Below are positions 7,488 through 17,200 of a stretch of 64,000 nt of DNA, in pieces. This stretch comes from an uncultured Acidobacteriaceae bacterium (GTDB taxonomy: Bacteria; Acidobacteriota; Terriglobia; Terriglobales; Acidobacteriaceae): positions 62,001 through 126,000 of the forward strand of contig CAIVDV010000053.1 of the NCBI GenBank assembly GCA_903904755.1, written 5' to 3'. Position 1 is the first letter of the stretch, and every line of letters starts with the position of its first letter. Both the position numbers and the translations under genes were made by a program. The notes under the pieces were generated by a model. The model worked only from the letters and a program-made list of their open reading frames with translations. It was not told the DNA's origin and ran no database searches.

Positions 7488-9856
7488 TACTGCTCTCCTT
7501 GAACGGCATCGTTTTCTGTCCGGGGACCTTCCCCATTGGAGCCGTCGTTTTGGTTGCCATACCCATACAGGCCGTATTCCCCTGTGCTCGCATCCACACC
7601 ATTGACCAAAACGCCAAAGCACTCGGCATGGGCGATGGTGAGAAGATGCAGCGCACGCTGTACTCCCTTGCGGGTGGATACTGCCGCGCGAACCACCAGC
7701 AGCACTCCATCGACATGCTGCGAAAGTACAACTGCGTCGGTCACGGGAAGAACCGGTGCACTGTCGAAGACAACGTAGTCGAACTGCTCGCGCCAGGCGG
7801 AGATCAGTTCATACATCTTCTTTGACCCCAACGATTCGGCCGGATTTGGTGGCGCAGCACCAGAGGGCACAAAAGTCACGCCCGGCAGCTCCTTGAGTGT
7901 CCGATAGGAAGCGCTGGCCATCTCAGGATTGGCGAGAAGTGTGCTGAGGCCACTGCGCGAAAACTGGTTCAGCATCCGGCTCAGCGTTCCGCGCCGAAGA
8001 TCGCCGTCCACAAGCAACACGGAAGACCCGCTCTGCGAAAGCACCGCTGCCAGATGAAGTGCGGCGAACGATTTGCCTTCTCCCGGCTGCGCGCTGGTTA
8101 GCAGAAACACCTGCCGTGGATTGTCGGGCCCAGAGAGAAGAATGGAAGAACGCAAGGACCGGAACGCTTCCATCACCACTGATGCCGTCGGGCTCAACAC
8201 TGAGGTCTTGCTGGGGCCGCCCAGAATGCCACTGGAGGGGCCTGTGCCGGAACCCGCCTTCCCCAGACGTATCCGCTTGCCCTTGCCAACGGTATCTCCC
8301 TGCGGAATGATTCCCAGAACAGCCTTGTTCGTGAGCCGCTCAACATCTTCAGGATCCCGCAGATGCGTGTCCAGCGTGTCGAGCACAAACGCGGAAATCA
8401 CACCGGCAAAAAGCCCGAATGCAAGCCCGGCAGCAAGAAACAGCGGCACGTTCGGGCTCGCCGGCTTGCCGGGGGCGATTGCCGGGCTGATTAGATTCAG
8501 GTCGGTGGAGCGGACGCCTGCCAGAATCGAAGATTGCTTCGAAGAAGCAAGCATCGACTGGTACAACTGCTGCGCCGCATCCGCCTCGTGGCGAGCCACG
8601 TCATAGGCTGCCGTCTTCTCGCTCATCTCCGAAGCGATGCGCTTCTCTTCCTCAAACGCAGCATTGGCTGCCGTCTCGTTGTGGACAGCCGCCATGTACT
8701 CCTGCCGCGCCCGTCCTGCAATCTTCTTGACTTCTTCCTTGATCTCGTCCCGAACCGAATCCCGCTTGCGCTTCAGGTCCGACAGCTTGGGATTCTCCGA
8801 TCCGTATTTTCCAGACGCCTCTGCATACTGAGCATTCAGGTCCGCCTCTTGCTGCTTCAACGAAACAAGAACGTTCCCCTGGGAGCTGGCCGAAGAACTA
8901 CTGATGCTTCCGCCGTTCACAAGGCCGGCAATCAGTTCAGGATCTCCATTGCGGGAAAGGTTGTAGATTGCCTCTTTCGCCGCCCGAACACTCTGCGCCT
9001 CGGCCAGTGCCGAATTCAGCTGATCCAGCCTGGCTACGATGATGTTGTGGTCCTGATCGGAGTTTCCATACGACCCGGAATCCTTCGCCACCTCAGCGAA
9101 CCGCTTGGACGCGTCCTCTGCCTCGGAACGCAACGCACCCAGTCGGGACTTCAGCCACTCCGCTGACCGCTGATACGCGGAAAAGCGCAGCTCATACCGA
9201 TAATCAACGTAATCGGTAATCAACTGATTCACCATCCGCGCGGACGTATCCGGATTGCTGTGCTTGAAGCTAACCGAGATAATCTGTGTGCCCGCATCCG
9301 AGCTCACCTTCAGCCTCCGGCCCCACGCCTTCAGGAAGGCCTCGCGCTTGAGGCGCGCACTGTCAATCGGCAGCGCCATCTCACGCTTCACCTCCTCGTC
9401 CTTCACGAGGGGATTGTAGGCAAAATCAGGGTCGGCACCCAGATTCAACTCGCGATAGACACGCAGCGCCAGTTCATCCGAGCTCAGCACTTCTACCGCC
9501 GTCTGCAGCGAGAGGCTGAAGTTCAGCGAGTCTTCTGCCTGGGTGGCACCCGTCCCGGTCTGCCCCTCGCTTTGGCCGACGTTGATCGCACCCTGCTGCT
9601 GCTTCAGCAACTCCACCTGAGCCGTAGCAGTGTAGCGGGGTGTCATCACCAGGCAGGCAATCCCGGCCAGCAAAAAACATCCGCCCGCTATCAGGAAAAT
9701 GTACTTGCGCCTGGCGGTCAGGACCCGGAAAAATCCTGACAAATCAAGCACCTCAAGGGCACTGTCTGTCAACGCGGGCACTGATTCTCCGACGGCCGAC
9801 TTCCGGTCGCGGATGGTCTCCTGTTGGGCATCATGTGGTCGTATCTGGCGGGTCAA
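7487..9856 (-). CDS. Wzc-like polysaccharide co-polymerase with C-terminal BY-kinase domain
   Basis: 789 residues from a TTG at 9856; a GTG at 9781 with GGAG five bases upstream is an equally plausible start, and there is no early ATG. Domain order: Wzz-type segment with a first membrane helix (residues about 50-72), long coiled-coil periplasmic part, second membrane helix near 475, then a tyrosine kinase with Walker A SAQPGEGKS (about 595), Walker A' LLVDGDLRRG and Walker B VVFDSAPVLP. The tail carries a small tyrosine cluster, EYGLYGYG, as expected for autophosphorylation sites. It controls chain length and export with the adjacent Wza-like protein. A 120-base gap with a strong hairpin separates it from the preceding gene. 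Confidence 0.9.
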   Translation of the reverse strand: MTRQIRPHDAQQETIRDRKSAVGESVPALTDSALEVLDLSGFFRVLTARRKYIFLIAGGCFLLAGIACLVMTPRYTATAQVELLKQQQGAINVGQSEGQTGTGATQAEDSLNFSLSLQTAVEVLSSDELALRVYRELNLGADPDFAYNPLVKDEEVKREMALPIDSARLKREAFLKAWGRRLKVSSDAGTQIISVSFKHSNPDTSARMVNQLITDYVDYRYELRFSAYQRSAEWLKSRLGALRSEAEDASKRFAEVAKDSGSYGNSDQDHNIIVARLDQLNSALAEAQSVRAAKEAIYNLSRNGDPELIAGLVNGGSISSSSASSQGNVLVSLKQQEADLNAQYAEASGKYGSENPKLSDLKRKRDSVRDEIKEEVKKIAGRARQEYMAAVHNETAANAAFEEEKRIASEMSEKTAAYDVARHEADAAQQLYQSMLASSKQSSILAGVRSTDLNLISPAIAPGKPASPNVPLFLAAGLAFGLFAGVISAFVLDTLDTHLRDPEDVERLTNKAVLGIIPQGDTVGKGKRIRLGKAGSGTGPSSGILGGPSKTSVLSPTASVVMEAFRSLRSSILLSGPDNPRQVFLLTSAQPGEGKSFAALHLAAVLSQSGSSVLLVDGDLRRGTLSRMLNQFSRSGLSTLLANPEMASASYRTLKELPGVTFVPSGAAPPNPAESLGSKKMYELISAWREQFDYVVFDSAPVLPVTDAVVLSQHVDGVLLVVRAAVSTRKGVQRALHLLTIAHAECFGVLVNGVDASTGEYGLYGYGNQNDGSNGEGPRTENDAVQGEQ

Positions 9857-9919
9857 GGTCTCTCACTCACTCGTTGCTACGGACGCTTGCTTTGCGCGGC
9901 GGCCATGGCGGGTTCATGG

Positions 9920-9960
9920 TTTCTGCCCGGGAATACTGCTCCGATGCCCCCCGGCAGAAA
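9920..9960 (-). other. Intercistronic hairpin between wecG-like and wzc-like genes
   Basis: An inverted repeat with arms TTTCTGCC-C-GGG and CCC-C-GGCAGAAA (11 pairs, one C-C mismatch) and a 16-base loop. It lies between the stop of the GT26 gene and the start of the wzc-like gene. There is no run of T after it on the minus strand, so a simple terminator is unlikely; partial attenuation or mRNA processing within the operon is possible. Confidence 0.4.
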
Positions 9961-9978
9961 AGTTAATCCAAAATCCGG

Positions 9979-10776
9979 TCAGGAACCGGACGAAGTACTG
10001 TAGCGGCGCAGACCAACCGTCTGCAGGGCAATCTTCCAGACAAACAGCGGATTGTTGATCAGGTATCGCTTCCACAGTCGCCGGGGCTCCTGGAAGAGAC
10101 GGTGAAGCCACTGTAGCCCAGCCTGCTTCATCCAGGCCGGTGCATCCGATATCCCGCCGGTGTGAATGTCAAATGCTGCTCCCACTCCCACCATCAGGCT
10201 TGTATCCAACTGGTTCAGATATTCGGCCATGAATCGTTCCTGCTTCGGCGTGCTCAGGCCAACCCATAGAACATCCGGGCGTGCTGCACTGACTTTGGCT
10301 GCCAGGTCGGCCTTCTCATCTGCATTCAGCGGGCGAAACGGCGGCGTGTACGTGCCCACAATTTCAAGTCCGGGGAAACGCTCGCGCAACACCGCCGCCA
10401 AACGCTCCGCTACCCCGTCATTCCCCCCGTAGAGAAAGTGGCGATAGCCGGCCTTGGGAGATCGCGCACAAAGCTCAAGCATGAAATCCGGCCCGTATAC
10501 CCGCGACATCTGCGTGTGCCCTTGCATGTGCCCCACCCATACCGTCGGCATTCCATCAGGAGTTGTGATGAAGGATTTGTTCAAAATCTCCATAAGCGTC
10601 GAATCCCGCTGCGCCTCCATCACTCCGTGTACTCCCGTGACGCAGATATATCCCTTCCCGCGCTCGCGAATCCGCTCTTCTGCCAGCAGGATAGCCTGCT
10701 CCATGCTGATTGCGCTCACCTGTACACCCAGTACATTGCAGTGGGGGTGCACGCCATTTTTGAGGCTATCCGTCAA
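9979..10776 (-). CDS. WecG/TagA/CpsF family glycosyltransferase (GT26)
   Basis: 265 residues if it starts at the TTG at 10776, which is preceded by GGGAGGAAG eight bases upstream; an open frame continues to a TTG at 10860, but without a good ribosome site. GT26 hallmarks are clear: TPDGMPTVW, LYGGNDGVAERL, WVGLSTPKQERFM, GVGAAFDIHTGG and the C-terminal WMKQAGLQWLHRLFQEPRRL. Members transfer N-acetylmannosaminuronate, N-acetylmannosamine or glucose to the lipid-linked first sugar. It follows the initiating sugar transferase, so it likely adds the second sugar of the repeat unit. Confidence 0.88.
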   Translation of the reverse strand: MTDSLKNGVHPHCNVLGVQVSAISMEQAILLAEERIRERGKGYICVTGVHGVMEAQRDSTLMEILNKSFITTPDGMPTVWVGHMQGHTQMSRVYGPDFMLELCARSPKAGYRHFLYGGNDGVAERLAAVLRERFPGLEIVGTYTPPFRPLNADEKADLAAKVSAARPDVLWVGLSTPKQERFMAEYLNQLDTSLMVGVGAAFDIHTGGISDAPAWMKQAGLQWLHRLFQEPRRLWKRYLINNPLFVWKIALQTVGLRRYSTSSGS

Positions 10777-10987
10777 TCTCTCTTCCTCCCCAATCGTTCC
10801 CAAACTCACAAATCCCGTCTGTGGCGATGCATGACTTCGGTACTGATTTCCCGAAACCAAACCTCGTCCTTCTCTTCACTTCCCCGTTTCAATTCCCCGG
10901 GCCACAGGCAAAACATCGGCACCTGCCTGCAACCGCTTGATCATTCCTTATCCTGCAGGAAAAGGACGACAACCCCGGACATCTCCG

Positions 10988-12463
10988 CTAAACTCCACGC
11001 ATCGCAAACAGGAGTGTGTGAATCAGAATTGCGCAGTCCATGAAAAAGCTGCGATTGGAAATGTAGTACAGGTCGTATTGGATGTTCTCGTGGATCAACT
11101 CGGATCGGTCTGCGCTCAACTGCCACAGTCCGGTAATCCCCGGCCGCACCGCCAGGCGCTGCTTCTGCATCTCGGTGTATTGCTCCACGATAAATGGCAT
11201 CTCCGGACGCGGCCCTACCAGCGACATCTCTCCCCGCAGCACATTGATCAACTGCGGCAATTCATCGAGACTCGTGCGCCGTAGAATGCGTCCCACTCGC
11301 GTAATCCGGGGGTCTTCCGACCCCTTCGGCGAGAATCCGTACTTCGGCGCATGCGTGTGCATTGTCCGGACTTTGAACATTCTGAACGGCTTACCACGCA
11401 GACCCACGCGAGTCTGGCGGAAAAAGATGGGCCCGGGCGAATCAAGCGCAACCATCAGGGAAACAACCAGCAGCGCCGGAAGCCCAAAAAGGATTACGAT
11501 TCCCGCGAATACCAAGTCATAGGGGCGCTTGGCGGCCTCATACGACCAGTGCCGCTCCGGCTTGCCGACAACCTTGAGCATCATGCCGTCCAGATCCGCA
11601 AACTCCGTCAGCAAATCTCCGGGCAATGACCCAGTCGAGAGATATCCCAACCGGGCACCCGCTTCCCGCGCAGCCGTCGACATCTCATCGATGCGCTCCG
11701 GAGCCAGGTTTTCCGTCGCCAGAATCAGAAACTCGCATCGAAGCCTGGTCAGCAATTCAACATCAATTGCCGCATGCATCACATCAAGCTTCTGGTCGCG
11801 CCGGTACGAGTAGTTGAAAACCTGCTGCCCCTTGTGGCTGATGTCATCATCCACAATCGCCACCGGCTGCAACCCCAACTTCGGCGACCGCACCAGTGCT
11901 GAAAATACCCGGCGGCCTGACGGCCCCGCCCCGTAAATCACCACCCGCTTGACGCCAAAACCGGTTGACCGCAATTTGCGCAAGGCAGCCAGCGTCAACT
12001 GCTTCTGGAATATCTCCATTACCGGGGCCACCAGAAGCGACAGCACGAAGATCCATCGCGAAACCTGAAGGTGGGCAAAAAACGTCACCGGGATGGTAAA
12101 CAGAAACACCTGCATCGCTACCCGCAGAATGCTCTCAGTCTCCTTCACACGCAGCAAACTGTTGCCCGTCCGATAGGCCCCCTCGCGATCGAGCAGAATC
12201 ATGTAGAGCGTGGCGACAATGAACGCCGTGACACCCAGCGAGCGCAACGGGTACTCGACATTCTGCCCCAGATGCAATGTTCGGTAAATCCAATAGCTGA
12301 CAAAAATCGAGGCGCCTACCGTCACTTCATCGGCAAGCCGCTCAAACAGTTGCTCAACCCACTGGAAGCGGTGGTAGAGCTTAGGCCATTTTTTCGACGC
12401 AGAGTCGCCGCGAACTTTCTGTGCATCCTCTTCGGCCGGACTTTCGATAGACACACCAAGCAT
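10988..12463 (-). CDS. Undecaprenyl-phosphate sugar phosphotransferase (WbaP/WcaJ-type initiating glycosyltransferase)
   Basis: 491 residues from ATG 12463, chosen because AGGAG lies eight bases upstream. Four to five membrane helices at residues about 50-150, a Rossmann-like middle domain (VVIYGAGPSGRRVF), then the bacterial sugar transferase domain starting KRPYDLVFAG with SPGPIFFRQTRVG, FKVRTMH, TSLDELPQLINVLRGEMSLVGPRP and PGITGLWQ. The enzyme starts repeat-unit synthesis by moving a hexose-1-phosphate to undecaprenyl phosphate at the inner membrane. It is the first gene of the exopolysaccharide operon as far as the sequence shows, and the promoter probably lies in the 170 bases upstream. 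Confidence 0.9.
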   Translation of the reverse strand: MLGVSIESPAEEDAQKVRGDSASKKWPKLYHRFQWVEQLFERLADEVTVGASIFVSYWIYRTLHLGQNVEYPLRSLGVTAFIVATLYMILLDREGAYRTGNSLLRVKETESILRVAMQVFLFTIPVTFFAHLQVSRWIFVLSLLVAPVMEIFQKQLTLAALRKLRSTGFGVKRVVIYGAGPSGRRVFSALVRSPKLGLQPVAIVDDDISHKGQQVFNYSYRRDQKLDVMHAAIDVELLTRLRCEFLILATENLAPERIDEMSTAAREAGARLGYLSTGSLPGDLLTEFADLDGMMLKVVGKPERHWSYEAAKRPYDLVFAGIVILFGLPALLVVSLMVALDSPGPIFFRQTRVGLRGKPFRMFKVRTMHTHAPKYGFSPKGSEDPRITRVGRILRRTSLDELPQLINVLRGEMSLVGPRPEMPFIVEQYTEMQKQRLAVRPGITGLWQLSADRSELIHENIQYDLYYISNRSFFMDCAILIHTLLFAMRGV

Positions 12464-12637
12464 CTTGACTGCTCCTGAGCTTCGGACAACGGGGAATTGG
12501 CGCTGCGGAATCCTTGTTCTTGACTCAGGGAGGGAAGTTTTTGCGCGGTAAAGGGCCCTGAATGCCCCAATTTTCTTACACACAGATTGGGGTGTCAATT
12601 ACACGAATTAGCCATGAATGCTTTGGGAACCGAGATG
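12464..12637. promoter_or_regulatory. Upstream region of exopolysaccharide operon
   Basis: Noncoding stretch just before the initiating sugar transferase gene. It should contain the operon promoter and the transcript leader, but I found no convincing -35/-10 pair or repeat in it. The AGGAG ribosome site for the transferase is at its lower edge. Confidence 0.35.
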
Positions 12638-12793
12638 TTACCCTCCCCATGCCCGATTCGGGTCGGGCCAAACCGGGGTCACACCTGCGAAAGCTGCCCC
12701 AACTCCAACGAAAAGCGCGCCAGTAAGCACTTTCACAGATTCCTGTGTCCCGGGCCCGTCGCTGGTCTCCCGGAGCCGCTCCCAGTTACTCAT
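12638..12793 (-). CDS. Possible small membrane protein (51 residues)
   Basis: Not recognised. The ATG at 12793 is preceded by a very good ribosome site, GGGGGAG, six bases upstream. The product MSNWERLRETSDGP... is hydrophilic for about 18 residues and then has one hydrophobic, glycine/alanine-rich stretch (VLTGALFVGVGAAFAGVTPVW) long enough to span the membrane once, ending in a short polar tail. It lies between the terminator of the beta-barrel gene and the exopolysaccharide operon, on the same strand as both. The ribosome site and membrane segment argue for a real gene; the short length and lack of a known family argue for caution. Confidence 0.4.
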   Translation of the reverse strand: MSNWERLRETSDGPGTQESVKVLTGALFVGVGAAFAGVTPVWPDPNRAWGG

Positions 12794-12840
12794 GATGGAC
12801 TCCCCCATCTTTCCCACTCCATCCATCCCTTTCTGCGGCC

Positions 12841-12882
12841 CGCAAAGAAGGGGCCGGAGCAGTTGTTCGCTGTTCCGGCCCC
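12841..12882 (-). terminator. Rho-independent terminator after beta-barrel gene
   Basis: Arms GGGGCCGGAACAG and CTGCTCCGGCCCC on the minus strand pair over 13 positions with one wobble around a 7-base loop and are followed by TTCTTTG. It begins 31 bases after the beta-barrel stop codon, so it separates that gene from the possible small protein gene and the exopolysaccharide operon. Confidence 0.85.
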
Positions 12883-12913
12883 TGCCGATTCCATCCCGTG
12901 TAAGGTTGAATGT

Positions 12914-14191
12914 TTAGAACTTGTAGCTGATACCAATCAGCGGCGTCGGACGGCTGCGCAATCCGGCATTGTTGATCTGTGTCAGCAGGTTGGCGGAAAG
13001 CACCAGATTGCCAAAAGGATTCACCTTGACGCCCGTGCTCACATTCCCGATCGAATAGCTCGAGTTCTGCGTCGAACTGGTCGTCACCGGAGTCGAAACG
13101 CCGGTAATCGTCAGGTTCGATGTCACCACGCTCGGCGTATTCATAAACTGGTTTCCCAGCAAATCCACCGCAACCGTCAGCCACTTCTTCGCTGCCCAGT
13201 CCGCGCCCAGGTCATACTGCAAACCGCCAGGCAGTTGCTTGTTCCCACCCTTGGTCACAGTCGGATTGTTCAACTCCGTGGCGCTGTTCCACTGATATCC
13301 AATCTTGGCATGCGGAGATACCTTGTTCAGATACGAAAACACCAGATAAGGATTAAATCCGAAAGCACCCGAACCCAACAGATTGGCGTCATCTCCGGTT
13401 GGCATCCGCAGCATGAATCCGCCGGCAAATGTCGCGCGCTCTGTGCTGTGCACAATCGACTTCAGGTTCAGCGCAACATCACCCAAACCACTTGCCGTCC
13501 CCGATCCCAGTGTGGGCTTGGGATTGGTCTTGAACAGCAGCGTCCCGGTCGGGCTCACCACGTACGATGTGGCGTTCCCGGTAAACACTCCCACCGATAC
13601 CCGCTCAATCGGCACAATCACGGAAACATCGAAGGTCTTTGACAACCCAACCGTGCCTACAATCAGGAACTGGTCCACCTTGAAGTTCAGGTCGGCCGTC
13701 TCGTTGGTGTAGGTCGTGCTCAGCAGGTTGCCACCGCTGTCGTATGCGTTCTGGCTGAAGGCGAAAGGAAGCGCCTTCAACGACTTTCCGTCAATGTCGG
13801 TAAACACAAACTGGCTGCCCGTGGCTCCCAGATAGAACTTGCCCTTGCCGCCCAGCGTGTTGGCACGGTCTGCCAGCACCGGCCCCAGGTTGCTGAGGGT
13901 TTGCGGAACGCCGTCCTTGTACACCAGCACAGTACCCGCAGACGCGGTCGCCAGCGGCAACTGGCTCACCTGCGTCGCAATCCCCGTATCAATCGCCTGC
14001 GCCACAACCTGCGCGTTCTGCGATGTGTTGCCAGGCCCCAGTGCACTCAGGTTCGAATAGGCACCCACAGCAAATGGGTACTCGCAGGCCAGCTTCGTGG
14101 ATGCGGATCCCACCTGGCAATTAATCTGTGCCATCGCGCAGCTGCTGGAAAGGGCTGTGAGTATCAGAAGTTGCAAAGTACGTCGTTTCAT
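12914..14191 (-). CDS. Outer-membrane beta-barrel protein
   Basis: 425 residues. A cleavable signal peptide (MKRRTLQLLILTALSSSCAMAQ) is followed by alternating hydrophobic/polar strands and ends in GISYKF, a C-terminal phenylalanine recognised by the BAM machinery. The second half has paired strands such as DQFLIVGTVGLSKTFDVSVIVPIE and TFAGGFMLRMPTGD, resembling the Phenol_MetA_deg/transporter-like barrel group often found in Acidobacteria next to surface proteins. GAGGGAG lies upstream of the ATG. It follows the 2320-residue surface protein gene by 80 bases and could be co-transcribed with it. Substrate unknown. Confidence 0.7.
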   Translation of the reverse strand: MKRRTLQLLILTALSSSCAMAQINCQVGSASTKLACEYPFAVGAYSNLSALGPGNTSQNAQVVAQAIDTGIATQVSQLPLATASAGTVLVYKDGVPQTLSNLGPVLADRANTLGGKGKFYLGATGSQFVFTDIDGKSLKALPFAFSQNAYDSGGNLLSTTYTNETADLNFKVDQFLIVGTVGLSKTFDVSVIVPIERVSVGVFTGNATSYVVSPTGTLLFKTNPKPTLGSGTASGLGDVALNLKSIVHSTERATFAGGFMLRMPTGDDANLLGSGAFGFNPYLVFSYLNKVSPHAKIGYQWNSATELNNPTVTKGGNKQLPGGLQYDLGADWAAKKWLTVAVDLLGNQFMNTPSVVTSNLTITGVSTPVTTSSTQNSSYSIGNVSTGVKVNPFGNLVLSANLLTQINNAGLRSRPTPLIGISYKF

Positions 14192-14222
14192 CGGTCTCCC
14201 TCGACAAAATCCTCAGGTTCAG

Positions 14223-14260
14223 GGGCGGTGCGGTCAATCTGCAGATTCACCTCACCGCCC
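14223..14260 (-). other. Inverted repeat between surface-protein and beta-barrel genes
   Basis: Arms GGGCGGTG and CACCGCCC (8 pairs) enclose a second perfect palindrome, AATCTGCAGATT, at 14236-14247. It sits 12 bases past the stop of the giant gene and 31 bases before the next ATG. No T run follows, so it may be a weak terminator, a transcript-stabilising hairpin or an operator. Which of these cannot be told from sequence. Confidence 0.4.
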
Positions 14261-14271
14261 AACTCACATCC

Positions 14272-17200
14272 TTAGAGTGTTACATCCAGCTCCAGAACTG
14301 CGGAGTAAGTATTCCCGTCGCTGCCGGTCCCCTGGATCAGCAGGAAGTACTGCCCTGGCGGCGTAGTACCGCCGGTTGCAATCGGTGTGCTCAGCTTGAA
14401 CGAACCGCCGCAGCCCGCCGTCTGGAGGATTCCAATCCCGATTGCCAGCAGCATCAGCACCCGGAACAGAGCCACCCTGGCCACCTTGCGGCGCAACGTG
14501 CCCAGCAGCCCAATCATCAGCACGCCGTACAGCGCCAGCCACCACCGGTTCCGTCCAGCAAAACCGCTCGTGAAGGTGTTGTTCGTCGTCACCGTCACCG
14601 GCACCGTAACCGTCGTCCCGGAAATGCTTGGTGTTCCAATCGAACACGCCACACCGACCTTGCCGGGCTTCGTCGTATTGCCGGTGATTCCGGTTCCGCT
14701 GATGTATGGGCAGGTAAAGTTGCTCAGCGTAACGCCGCCAGGCAACTGGAACGTCACGTTACCCACGTTGCCGCTCGTCGAGCCCGAAGTCACAACCAGC
14801 GGGGTCGATACCGCACGCACCGTAACCGGGAAGCTGTAGGTCCGCGTCAGACTCGTTACCGAATCCACCGCTGTGATCGTGAACGTGTAGCTGCCCGCCG
14901 TTGCGCCCGCTGCATTCAGCGCCACAGCAATGGACTGCTGCGTCTGCCCGTTTGCAATCGGCAACCCGCTTTGTGCGAACGTGCATGCTGGCGCGCCCGC
15001 ACTCGGTACACTCGTGCAAGTCATCGTCGGCGAACCACTGTAGCCCGCCGTCGAGTTGCCCGTCACCGCCAACCCAGCTGGCGTGAACGGATCGTTTGAG
15101 TTCGTGTAACCCTGCGTCAGCAGAACACCAACCGAGTTTGTCGGAACTGGCGCCACCGTCAACGAGAAGTCTTCCACTGCCTGGCTCAGCGTTGCAGGAA
15201 TCGCACTTGCGAAGTTCGCGTCTCCGCCATAGCTCGCCACAATCGTGTTCGTGCCAGCCGGCAAAGTCGTCGATGTGCAGGTCGCTGTACCCTTTCCTGC
15301 CGCCACCGTCACAGGAACATTGGCGCAAAGCACCGCGCCGTTGTTCGTGAAGGTAACCGCTCCAGCCAGTCCGATGCTGCCCGTTTGCACAGGCGTCACC
15401 ATTGCGGTAAACGTCACTGAATCCTGGAAGTTGCTCGCGTTGTTCACAAACGAAACCGACGGATTCAAACTGCTGGCGACCGCGATTCCGGCACTCGCAG
15501 GAGTTACTTGCTGCACCACAGATCCACTGCCAACGCTGAAGTTCACATCGCCGCTGTACGAAGCAAGAATCGTATGCGTCAATGCTGCTGAAGTCAGGGC
15601 GGGATCCGCGCACTGCGCCTGCCAATTCGTAGCCGTGCCCGCCGGAAGAACTGGCGTGACTACTGTGCAACCCGCAATCGCGCTTCCGTTATCCGTGAAT
15701 GCCACCTTGCCTGTCGGCTGAGGTAGCCCAACCGGGACGACAAACACTGCGGTAAACATCACTGCCGGGTTCGCATTGACCGTCGCAGAAGCCGACGTGC
15801 TTGTGACAGAGATGCTTGCCGAAGCGGCGTTCACCGTCTGCACGAAGGTGTTTTGGCTTGTGTTGAAGTTCGAGTCAGCCCCGTACGCGGCCGTAACCGT
15901 GTGAGAACCGACAGTCAGCGCCGCCGTGGTGCAGGTTGCAACTCCGTTGCCGTCCACCGCCACCGCCGAGCAGCTCGGGATGAACGTCCCAGTCACACTG
16001 TCTGTAAACGATACTGTGCTGGCCAGTGCGACTGTTCCCGAAGGCACAGGCGTCACCGTAGCCGTGAAGGTCACAGACTGGCTCACCGTCGACGGGCTCA
16101 CGGTGCTGGTCAGCGCCGTCGAGGTATTCGCCTTGTTCACAACCTGTGAAACCGAGCCAAAGCTGCTGCCAAAGTTGTTGTCGTTGCCGTAAGTCGCCTT
16201 GATGGCATGACCACCAGCCGAAGCAGTCAGCGCCGAGTCAGAGCAAATTGCAACACCTGCCAGAGAGGGTGTGACCGCCGTGCAACCGGCAATCGGGTTC
16301 CCGTCTGCGGTAAATGCAACCTTGCCGGTCAGAGGCTGGCCGCCCGGAGGCGCACTCACAGTTGCCGTAAACACAACCGTGTTGTTGACCACCGAGGGAT
16401 TCGGCGACGCACTCAGCGCCGTTGTGGTTGCGGCGGACCTTACCACCTGCGTCAGTGTGCCCGGCGCAGTCTCAGCAAAGTTCGCATCCGCTCCGTACGC
16501 AGCGGAAAGCTGGTCGTTGCCCAACGGCAGCGTTGAGGTCACGCACGTCGCCTGCCCAGTGGATGCGGCCACCGGAACGCTCGAGCACAGCGTGGTCCCG
16601 CCGTTGCTGAAGGTCACATTTCCTGACAGCGCCACGCCACCCGTGATTCCGGGTGTTACCGTCGCCGTCAGCGTCACACTCGAGTTCACTGACGAGGGAT
16701 TCAGATTCGACGTGAGAGCCGTCGTCACCGATCCCTGGCTCACCGTCTGCGTTACCTGGGCATTGCTGCTGTTGTAGCTCGGATCCCCGGCATACGTCGC
16801 GGTTATCGTGTGGCCGCCAAGTGGAAGCGAATTCGTGGTGCAGCTTCCTGCCCCGGTGGCCTTGTTGAAGCTCACCGTGCAACCAGCCACCGGTGCGCCA
16901 CCGTCGGTAAACGTCAGTGTTCCCGTCAAAGGAACGCTGCTGCTGAACGGTATCACCTGAGATGTCAGCGTTACCGACTCATTGACCACAGACTTGTTGC
17001 CCCCCGACGAAGAGTGAATGGTCGTCGTCGAACTTCCCGGTGTCACCGTCTCGGCAACAAACTGGTTGCTCGTCGTGTAGTTCCCATCGCCGGAATAGGT
17101 GCCGGTGATGGTGTGGTTGCCGCCCAGCAGAGCCGTCGTCGCGCACGTTGCCGTAGCTGTTGAACTGCCCGCATGCCAGGTGATTGCCTGCGCCGTGCAG

